This document shows positions 6,557 to 11,772 of a stretch of DNA of 11,772 nucleotides, piece by piece. The notes under the pieces are model-generated. The model had not been told where the DNA came from and did not search any database. It was given only the letters and a program-made list of their open reading frames with translations. The position numbers and the translations under genes are program-made. The stretch is from an uncultured Clostridia bacterium (lineage in GTDB: Bacteria > Bacillota > Clostridia > Oscillospirales > Acutalibacteraceae): NCBI GenBank assembly GCA_946497265.1, contig CAMMKL010000043.1:1-11772 (forward strand), in the 5' to 3' direction. Each line of letters starts with the position of its first letter. Position 1 is the stretch's first letter.

Positions 6557-7518
6557 TTCCGAATTTTATCCTCTCCGTTTTCCGGGATGACCGCCTTCAA
6601 AGCGTCGATGGCGACCTCAATCATGCCGTCTTCCGGTTCTTTGGTGGTAATCCGCTGCATCCACAAGCCGGGTGCGGCGATGATGCGCGTAAAAGTATTG
6701 TCGTATTTGCCGCAGATGCGGATGAGCTCAAATCCGATGGCAACCACTAAGGGAAGGCAAAGTATTTTTACGATGGAACGCAGCACCGGCTGGGTAATCG
6801 GGATAAAGATGCCTACGATAATACCCAAAAGGAGCATGATGATCATAAAGCTGGTGCCGCAGCGGGGATGAAAACGGCGGTATTTGCGCACGTTTTCCAC
6901 AGTAAGCTCTTCTTCGTTTTCATAGCAGAAAATGGTCTTATGCTCAGCGCCATGGTATTCAAACACCCGATGGATTTCCTTCATTTGGGCCACAAGCGCG
7001 ATATAAAGCACAAAGATGCCGATGCGCATCACGCCTTCGGCAAATGAGCGCCAGAATCCGGCCGGGCCTATGGCGGGGATCGCGCCGGAAAGCAGGGTAC
7101 AGACCCAGGTGGGCAACAGGAAGAAAAGTACGACTGCCAGGACAACCCCCAAGACGGCCCCTACGCCCATGACCACATTCATGATCTTGTCGCCGAACGT
7201 GCGCGTCAGCCATTGGTCGAATTTGGAGGGTTCTTCCTCCTCATCCTCTTCCTCCATCCCGGATTTTTCCGCAGAGTAGGAAAGGGCCTTGTACCCAACC
7301 TGCATGGATTCAATAAAAGAGGCAATGCCCCGCAATAACGGCTTACGAAGGATGGGGTAGCGGTCGCGCAGATAATTGGTTTCCAGATAGTCGGTGGAAA
7401 TTGAGCCGTCCGGTACACGGACGGCGACGGAAGTCTGTTTGGGGCCGCGCATCATGATCCCTTCCATCAGCGCTTGCCCCCCAATGGAGGTAATGGTTTT
7501 TGTTTTGTCTTTGGGCAT
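6553..7518 (-). CDS. DUF1385 (YqhQ-like) membrane protein
   Basis: This 321-residue protein belongs by motif to the DUF1385 family (B. subtilis YqhQ), whose biochemical role I do not know. The N-terminus has GGQALMEGIMMRGP at 13-26. The centre has the conserved EYHGAEHKTI at 187-196 and HPRCGTSF at 217-224, rich in His, Glu and Cys, suggestive of metal binding. Hydrophobic segments at about 113-136, 163-178, 224-243 and 247-266 predict an integral membrane protein. An acidic run (EEEDEEEEP, 89-97) precedes the first membrane segment. The ATG at 7518 has GAGG 9 nt upstream. It overlaps prmC by 4 nt; I recall DUF1385 genes sitting next to prmC in other clostridia, which would point to a conserved functional pair. 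Direct evidence for function is absent. Confidence 0.9.
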   Translation of the reverse strand: MPKDKTKTITSIGGQALMEGIMMRGPKQTSVAVRVPDGSISTDYLETNYLRDRYPILRKPLLRGIASFIESMQVGYKALSYSAEKSGMEEEDEEEEPSKFDQWLTRTFGDKIMNVVMGVGAVLGVVLAVVLFFLLPTWVCTLLSGAIPAIGPAGFWRSFAEGVMRIGIFVLYIALVAQMKEIHRVFEYHGAEHKTIFCYENEEELTVENVRKYRRFHPRCGTSFMIIMLLLGIIVGIFIPITQPVLRSIVKILCLPLVVAIGFELIRICGKYDNTFTRIIAAPGLWMQRITTKEPEDGMIEVAIDALKAVIPENGEDKIRK

Positions 7519-7536
7519 ATTCCTTATCCTCTTCTC

Positions 7537-7565
7537 TATGTAGTAAAATGATTGCCTTTTGTTAA
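7537..7565 (-). promoter_or_regulatory. Possible weak promoter for DUF1385-prmC
   Basis: On the - strand TTAACA (7560-7565, five of six matches to TTGACA, containing the kinase stop codon) is followed after 17 bp by TACATA (7537-7542, three of six matches to TATAAT). No hairpin terminator separates the kinase gene from DUF1385 in the 43-nt gap, so read-through from the kinase is equally possible. The poor -10 box keeps this tentative. Confidence 0.3.
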
Positions 7566-9037
7566 GCGCGCGGCGTCCCTTCCGGCGATGGGGAGACGGG
7601 TTCCTCCTCCGGCCCGGCGCCCGGCTCCTCCTGTTGTTTTAGGACCGGTATGGAAATGGTGACGGCCGTGCCTACATTTTCCTCGCTTTGAATATCCAAT
7701 CGCCCGTTATGCAGCTTCATAATCTCATCGGCAACCGCCAAACCGATACCGGAGCCGCGTTGGGTTTGGTTTGCTTTGTAGAATTTATCTTTGATATGCG
7801 ACATATGTTCAGCAGGAATCCCACAGCCGTTGTCCGCGATAATTACCTTAAGATAATCGTTTTCTTCACGGATGGAGATGCTGACCATCCCCTCGGCCGG
7901 AGTGTATTTGAGGGCGTTATCAATGATATTCACGAACACCTGGCGCAGACGGTTCCGGTCGCCCAATACCGGTGAAACCGTCTCCGGCTCTTCGTATACC
8001 AGATGCTTGTGCTCCGAAATAGCGCGTTCGCGGTACATATACACCGCTTCGTCCAACTCAGCCAACAGGTCGATGCGGTCCATCATAAGCACCATCCGAC
8101 CGTTTTGCATGCGGGAAAAATCAAGCAGTTCCTCTACAATCCCCGAAAGGCGCTCGGTTTCATGGATAATGACCCCCATGCCCTTTTCCATGGTGCGGGT
8201 ATCGGAGGCTCCGCCCATCTGCATGGTTTCCGCCCAGCCTTTGATGGCGGTTAAAGGAGTGCGCAGTTCATGGGAAACCGAGGAGATGAAATCGTTTTTC
8301 ATTTTTTCCGCCGTACCCAGTTCCCCCGCCATATAGTTGATGGTATCGCAAAGCTCGCCGATTTCGTCGTCGTACGGCTTGTCGATGCGGGCGTTAAAAT
8401 CCCCTTGGGCAATGCGCTTGGCGGTGGCTCCGATTTCCCTTACCGGCGTAACAATGGATTTGATAAAATACGAGGAGCTCATCACTACGAAAAAGATGAC
8501 GAGCAACCCTACCAGCAGGACCATAGCCACGGATAAAAAGATTTTCCGGTCCGCCGCTTCCAGGGAAACCATGTACCGCAAAGCGCCCACATATTCCCCT
8601 TGGGAATTGTACATGGCCCGCGTTACCGCCATAACCTGTTCGCCGGAAGATAGCTTGCCAATCCAGCTTCCATAGCCTTCCGGATCTTTGAGCGCCGACT
8701 CGTAGTCCGGTTTCGGCTGGTTGCGGTCGGGCGGAAAGCCGGTGGAGGTAATGACGGTTTCTCCTGTAGCGTCAATCACCGAAAGCTCCATCAGTTCCTT
8801 GTCCTGGAAGTCTTCCACATAGGCGCGCGCCGCGCGAAGGAAGGTGACCGCGTTTTCCTTGGATGCGGCAAAGCTGCCGGTGAGGCTGCCCTCGTACCCG
8901 TTGATGGTGGACTGTATGCTGTTATAAAAATAACCGCGCACCGCAAAGGCGAAGCTGATGACCAGAACCACCAGGATCACCAGGATCAAACCTAGGCTGT
9001 TGAGCAGCCAGCGTTTTGTAATTCCTTTTACCACCAT
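7562..9037 (-). CDS. Membrane sensor histidine kinase (HAMP-HisKA-HATPase)
   Basis: This 491-residue protein is a transmembrane sensor kinase expected to autophosphorylate and pass phosphate to the adjacent regulator. Segments are: membrane helix 1 at about 11-33; an extracytoplasmic sensor region at about 34-166 (with a PAS/Cache-like strand pattern, VIDATGETVITSTGF and SGEQVMAVTRAMYNSQGEYVGALRY); helix 2 at about 167-191; a HAMP linker at about 192-245; the phosphorylated His256 in SVSHELRTPL; the N box with N374 in IIDNALKY; G1 DNGCGIP at 402-408; and the G2 region at 428-435. The closing 25 residues after the ATPase domain are rich in Pro, Glu and Gly. An AGAGGA ribosome site lies 9 nt before the ATG. 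The signal is unknown. The regulator gene lies 47 nt upstream and is surely the partner. Confidence 0.93.
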   Translation of the reverse strand: MVVKGITKRWLLNSLGLILVILVVLVISFAFAVRGYFYNSIQSTINGYEGSLTGSFAASKENAVTFLRAARAYVEDFQDKELMELSVIDATGETVITSTGFPPDRNQPKPDYESALKDPEGYGSWIGKLSSGEQVMAVTRAMYNSQGEYVGALRYMVSLEAADRKIFLSVAMVLLVGLLVIFFVVMSSSYFIKSIVTPVREIGATAKRIAQGDFNARIDKPYDDEIGELCDTINYMAGELGTAEKMKNDFISSVSHELRTPLTAIKGWAETMQMGGASDTRTMEKGMGVIIHETERLSGIVEELLDFSRMQNGRMVLMMDRIDLLAELDEAVYMYRERAISEHKHLVYEEPETVSPVLGDRNRLRQVFVNIIDNALKYTPAEGMVSISIREENDYLKVIIADNGCGIPAEHMSHIKDKFYKANQTQRGSGIGLAVADEIMKLHNGRLDIQSEENVGTAVTISIPVLKQQEEPGAGPEEEPVSPSPEGTPRA

Positions 9038-9084
9038 ATTGCCAAATCCTCTCCCAACAGACGGGTTGCTTTCCTACTTTGTTG

Positions 9085-9786
9085 CTACGCTTCCCATTTA
9101 TAGCCCAGACCCCATACAGTGACAATGTGCTGTGGGGAAGAAGGCTGATCCTCTATTTTCATACGGAGCCGACGGATGTTAACGTCAACTATTTTTTCTT
9201 CTCCGAAATAAGCTTCGCCCCATACATGGTTTAAAATATTGGTGCGGTCGAGCGCCGCGCCGGGATTGCTGAAAAAGTATTCCATGATCTGAAATTCCAC
9301 CTGGGTCAGTTCAATTGCCTTGCCGCGTTTAAGCAGGGTTCGGTTGCGCAGATTCAAAACAAATTCGCCCGATCTGATTTCTTCCTGAAAATTGTTCTGA
9401 GCCCGTACCTCCGCCAAGGCCACGCGGCGGTACAAGGCGTCTACCCTTGCAACCAGCTCGGATGGGCTGAACGGCTTGGTCACATAATCGTCGGCGCCCA
9501 GCATCAGGCCGCTTACCTTATCCATCTCCTGTGTTTTGGCGGTGAGCATAATGATCCCTATGCTTCCACTGCGTTTGCGGAGCTCCCGGCAAACGGAAAG
9601 GCCGTCGATCCCCGGCATCATAATATCCAGGATTGCGATGTCAAAATTTCCATTTTCCTCGTCAAAACGCTGAAGTGCAGCTTCCCCACAGTCAGCCTCG
9701 GTTACCTCATAGCCCGCACGCTCCAAATTGATGACCACAAATTCACGGATGGCGGCTTCATCCTCCGCGACTAGAATCTTTTTCAT
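9085..9786 (-). CDS. PhoB/OmpR-type response regulator
   Basis: This 233-residue DNA-binding regulator pairs with the kinase encoded next. The receiver domain (1-120) has acidic residues E8 and D9, phosphoacceptor D54 in AILDIMMPG, T82 and K104 (VTKPFSP). The C-terminal winged-helix domain (about 135-233) has LTQVEFQIMEYFFSNPG, the recognition-helix segment VDVNIRRLRMKIE and the closing HIVTVWGLGYKWE. The ATG at 9786 is preferred because it begins the receiver domain exactly (MKKILVAEDE) and has an AGGGGG ribosome site 7 nt upstream. An in-frame GTG at 9882 overlaps the preceding lipoprotein stop (GTGA) and has an AGGA 6 nt upstream, but would add 32 Ala/Pro/Lys-rich residues foreign to the family. 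Target genes are unknown; the palindrome at 9815-9834 is a candidate site for self-regulation. Confidence 0.94.
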   Translation of the reverse strand: MKKILVAEDEAAIREFVVINLERAGYEVTEADCGEAALQRFDEENGNFDIAILDIMMPGIDGLSVCRELRKRSGSIGIIMLTAKTQEMDKVSGLMLGADDYVTKPFSPSELVARVDALYRRVALAEVRAQNNFQEEIRSGEFVLNLRNRTLLKRGKAIELTQVEFQIMEYFFSNPGAALDRTNILNHVWGEAYFGEEKIVDVNIRRLRMKIEDQPSSPQHIVTVWGLGYKWEA

Positions 9787-9814
9787 AATCGTTCCCCCTA
9801 ATGCTTCTTCTTTG

Positions 9815-9834
9815 GAACCGGCTGCAGCCGGTTC
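9815..9834. repeat. Perfect 20-bp palindrome in lipoprotein-regulator gap
   Basis: GAACCGGCTG followed by CAGCCGGTTC is a perfect palindrome with no spacer, lying 28 bp before the regulator ATG and 33 bp after the lipoprotein stop. In RNA it can form a GC-rich hairpin (about 8 bp with a 4-nt loop). No U-run follows on the - strand, so it is not a classical terminator of the operon. It could be an operator for a dimeric protein, an RNA-processing or stability element that sets different levels of the two products, or chance. The sequence does not decide between these. Confidence 0.7.
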
Positions 9835-9878
9835 AGGTGGCGTTTTTTTCCCTAATAGTTCCTGTTTAACAAAAGATT

Positions 9879-11258
9879 TCACATATATTCCTGGTATGTC
9901 AGGGTATAAGGATTATCCGGATTGGGCGTATTTGCAGCGATTACACGCCCATCATTGTGTTCGTACATCTTGACAAAGCCTTCCGTCTCCTGGCCGGCTT
10001 CCCATTCTTTCGAGGAAAACACCTGGATGTGCAGCAGTGCGACACCCTGTGCCCCCTTCCATTCATAGAAGGTCAGGGTTTGGGTAGCGGTGTCCAGGCT
10101 GGCGGTTACATGATCCCGCCATTCTTCCGGCAGACGGAAGCAATAACGCCCCGCGCTGTTCGTGACCATATCGTACACGAAAATATCCGGCCGTTCGGTT
10201 TCTGGATTAAAGCGCCACCAGCTGGTAACATAAGTGGGGTCCTGGCTCTCAGAGGTGTAGCCCGGCATGAGTTCCATGGTAGGGATTTCCACAATGCCAT
10301 CCCCGTCGAAATCTCTGGAAACCCAGGCCGTCGTAGGGCGCACAGTCGGGTTGCCGCCCTCGCTGGAAGAGAAGGGGGAGCGCAGCGATCCTGCCTTTTC
10401 ATCCCAATACACCACCTCGGTAAGCATGGATCTTTCCTGGTAGCCGTCGATGACCACAGCCATCCGGCCGGGCGAGATTTCGTCCGCGATGACCGAGGCG
10501 TACCGGGTCACGTTCGGGTCCAATTGCACTACGCTGATATTGATGAGTTGGCCGGTTTTCTGATCCATTTGGATGATTCTGGCGTTGGCGTCGATTTCTA
10601 CGCGCTCATTGGTTTCGGGATCCTGGCTTGCCGTTTTCAGAGAGGCCAGGAAAATCTCGCTGCAGCCGTCGCGGTTAAAATCCTCCGCCAAAACCTCGGA
10701 ATAGGTGTAGTTGACGGACAGCTCCTTGACGGCGCCATCCTGATACCGATAGCCGGTCAACTGGTTGACGCTGGCGTTGACCGACCCGGTCCAGCCTACC
10801 AGGATTTCCTTGGTGCCGTCGCCGTCCAGATCGGAAAAGAGGACCTTATCCACGGATTCCATCCCGTTTGGGCAGACAAATTTACCAAGATTCTGCCAGA
10901 TGCCGCCCGGCTTGCCAATGACCATCATATTCATAGTGACGTCGTTTGTTTTGTTGGAACGGTAAAAGGCGATGGCCTCCTGTTGCCCGTCCGCGTTGAT
11001 GTCTTCCATCACGATAGCGGAACGGTAATCGCCGCGCTGCGGATAGCGCAGGGTAATGTCTCCGCCCTCTTCCTGCTCAAGCACTTTCTGGATGTCCGCC
11101 TGGTCCCCGGTTGCCCGGGGAGGGCGCAACGTATCTTCAGTATCAAACCCCATGATCTGGCAGCCCGGCAGCATAAAACACAGGATCACGCAGATCAAAA
11201 GCACAGTTCGTTTCACAGTTTTAACCCCACTCATGGTTTGGTATTGTTTATCCGCCAT
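9879..11258 (-). CDS. Predicted lipoprotein with FG-GAP/VCBS-like repeats
   Basis: I recognise the repeat type but not a named family. From the ATG at 11258 the product has 459 residues, with basic residues at 13-17, a hydrophobic stretch (about 18-30) and a lipobox-like MLPGC giving a lipidated Cys at 33; Pro at the -2 position is unusual. The exported part has at least four D-x-D/N-x-D-G-x2-E motifs: EDINADGQQE (85-94), SDLDGDGTKE (142-151), EDFNRDGCSE (192-201) and RDFDGDGIVE (315-324), with a degenerate one near 259. Spacing of about 50-65 residues is what beta-propeller blades with calcium loops show. The start is set by the promoter at 11282-11310: TTG 11273 would lie at the transcript end, whereas ATG 11258 has AGGG 7 nt upstream. 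It is first in an operon with the regulator and kinase, suggesting an envelope sensor accessory. Confidence 0.85.
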   Translation of the reverse strand: MADKQYQTMSGVKTVKRTVLLICVILCFMLPGCQIMGFDTEDTLRPPRATGDQADIQKVLEQEEGGDITLRYPQRGDYRSAIVMEDINADGQQEAIAFYRSNKTNDVTMNMMVIGKPGGIWQNLGKFVCPNGMESVDKVLFSDLDGDGTKEILVGWTGSVNASVNQLTGYRYQDGAVKELSVNYTYSEVLAEDFNRDGCSEIFLASLKTASQDPETNERVEIDANARIIQMDQKTGQLINISVVQLDPNVTRYASVIADEISPGRMAVVIDGYQERSMLTEVVYWDEKAGSLRSPFSSSEGGNPTVRPTTAWVSRDFDGDGIVEIPTMELMPGYTSESQDPTYVTSWWRFNPETERPDIFVYDMVTNSAGRYCFRLPEEWRDHVTASLDTATQTLTFYEWKGAQGVALLHIQVFSSKEWEAGQETEGFVKMYEHNDGRVIAANTPNPDNPYTLTYQEYM

Positions 11259-11281
11259 CCGGCGGCCCTGCAATTATGGCT

Positions 11282-11310
11282 ATTATATCATAACTTAGGA
11301 AACCTGTATA
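11282..11310 (-). promoter_or_regulatory. Predicted promoter of the lipoprotein-regulator-kinase operon
   Basis: On the - strand TATAAT (11282-11287, six of six) lies 17 bp downstream of TATACA (11305-11310, four of six). The start would be near 11275, leaving a leader of about 17 nt before the lipoprotein ATG at 11258. The spacing and the near-consensus -10 support a housekeeping sigma promoter. Confidence 0.72.
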
Positions 11311-11570
11311 CTATGTAGAATTTAAATTTTCTTTTACGGGAGTGAACTTACTGTAAGAGATACGCCTATACGCCAAAACAAAAAGGCTCGCCGAAAGCGA
11401 AGACAGGATACATTCAAAAGGCAGTTGGTTTCGGATATGAAATATATGGTTGCCATACAACAAGCCATAGGCGGGAAAGGCAAAAAGGTTGTTACATTAA
11501 AACAAGTCAAGCCTTAAAGCGGACTCAGACTGTCTAAAAGGCAATCCCTATTGTAAATGGTACAGGTCAA
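11311..11570. other. Intergenic stretch with no convincing gene
   Basis: This stretch upstream of the lipoprotein promoter contains no RNA gene or known site that I can recognise. On the + strand one frame is open from 11326 to a TAA at 11515-11517 and would encode a very basic peptide (ending VVTLKQVKP), but it has no ATG before 11437, and the ATGs at 11437 and 11446 lack a ribosome site. It could be a small gene with an unusual start, a decayed gene remnant, or chance. A rough short hairpin (TCGC/GCGA near 11388-11399) is too weak to name. Confidence 0.4.
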
Positions 11571-11576
11571 GGGACT

Positions 11577-11606
11577 GTGGGGAACCCCTTGCTAGGGGTT
11601 CCCCAC
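11577..11606. repeat. Perfect 12-bp stem hairpin (first of a series)
   Basis: GTGGGGAACCCC (11577-11588) pairs perfectly with GGGGTTCCCCAC (11595-11606) across a 6-nt loop. No T-run follows on either strand, so it is not a standard terminator. It directly abuts the next hairpin at 11607, which suggests one composite element. Confidence 0.9.
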
Positions 11607-11635
11607 GACAAAACGATCCACCGGATTGTTTTGTC
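11607..11635. repeat. 13-bp stem hairpin adjoining the first
   Basis: GACAAAACGATCC (11607-11619) pairs with GGATTGTTTTGTC (11623-11635) across a 3-nt loop. The only imperfection is a G-T opposition that would be a G-U wobble in + strand RNA, a change that keeps pairing. It starts at the base after the first hairpin ends, so the two stems could stack. Confidence 0.88.
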
Positions 11636-11640
11636 TCCCC

Positions 11641-11772
11641 TCCAGAGCCTTGGAAGTCTAGCGTTTCGCTCCCTGCGGGGAGCAACCAAAGGCGCTGCCT
11701 TTGGAATCCGCCGCCTTTTGGAGAGGGCGGGCGAAAACGTTCAGGTATCCTCCTGTCGATCTTTTCTGTCAT
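11641..11772. repeat. Continuation of hairpin-rich element, runs to window edge
   Basis: Further stems follow in series: GCTCCC/GGGAGC (11668-11673 with 11678-11683), a perfect CCAAAGGC/GCCTTTGG (11686-11693 with 11697-11704) and CCGCC/GGCGG (11711-11715 with 11726-11730). Together with the two larger hairpins before 11641 this makes at least five consecutive stems in about 155 bases. The - strand is open for 74 codons (11548-11772) but gives a low-complexity Gly/Pro/Arg-rich product; I consider it non-coding. The look is that of a dispersed intergenic repeat or a structured RNA. Its far boundary is outside the window. Confidence 0.6.

Noticed and set aside
9815..9850. A-run (seven A) followed 8 nt later by the palindromic hairpin on the - strand, resembling a frameshift signal
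   Set aside because: The run lies in the leader before the chosen regulator start; even in the GTG-initiated frame the codons (GGG AAA AAA ACG) do not fit a -1 slippery heptamer, and shifted frames give no sensible product.
9787..9882. GTG at 9882 as the response regulator start, with GTGA overlap of the lipoprotein stop
   Set aside because: The extra 32 residues do not resemble a receiver domain, and the ATG at 9786 has a much stronger ribosome site at normal spacing. Leader translation remains possible.
9957..11318. A 453-codon open frame on the + strand opposite the lipoprotein gene
   Set aside because: It is antisense to a gene with a signal peptide, ordered repeats and a good promoter; its product shows no recognisable domain and has biased His/Gly/Val composition typical of a shadow frame.
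11548..11772. A 74-codon open frame on the - strand reaching the window edge
   Set aside because: The product is low-complexity and Gly/Pro/Arg-rich, no ribosome site can be seen, and the frame crosses the two large hairpins and the smaller ones. The hairpins explain the sequence better than a protein does.

Overview
The window looks like chromosome from a moderately GC-rich, low-copy-element Firmicute of the class Clostridia, probably Oscillospirales/Ruminococcaceae-like. Supporting signs are strong GGAGG-type ribosome binding sites throughout, a Bacillus/Clostridium-type LexA operator (GAAC-N4-GTTY) upstream of recA, a DUF1385 (YqhQ-like) gene coupled to prmC, and a PhoB-type two-component pair preceded by an FG-GAP/VCBS-like lipoprotein. 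This placement is inference from gene content; no rRNA or tRNA gene is present to confirm it.

Layout. Positions 1-1815 are read on the + strand: the 3' end of aroC (chorismate synthase), pheA (fused chorismate mutase-prephenate dehydratase, starting inside the aroC stop), and a small DUF6506-like gene. A symmetric hairpin at 1822-1854, with A-runs on one side and T-runs on the other, serves as a terminator for this operon and for the opposing one. From 1864 to 11258 every gene is on the - strand. In transcription order these are an FG-GAP/VCBS-like lipoprotein, a PhoB-type response regulator, its histidine kinase, a DUF1385 membrane protein, prmC, then (behind its own promoter and a LexA box) recA, recX, rimO and pgsA. 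From 11311 to the end there is no convincing gene; the last 200 bases are a dense series of hairpins resembling a dispersed intergenic repeat.

How the genes work together. aroC and pheA are consecutive shikimate-to-phenylalanine steps and are translationally coupled. recA and recX (recombinase and its modulator) share a stop/start, and rimO begins inside recX, so S12 methylthiolation and phosphatidylglycerol synthesis (pgsA) probably ride on the SOS-controlled recA transcript. prmC (release-factor methylation) overlaps its DUF1385 neighbour by 4 nt. The lipoprotein-regulator-kinase block is the least explained part: an exported, calcium-site-bearing beta-propeller-like lipoprotein is encoded first in an operon with a sensor kinase, and a perfect 20-bp palindrome lies between the lipoprotein and the regulator. 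It may be an accessory sensor or a target of the two-component system. No CRISPR array, transposase, prophage or clear defence system is visible.
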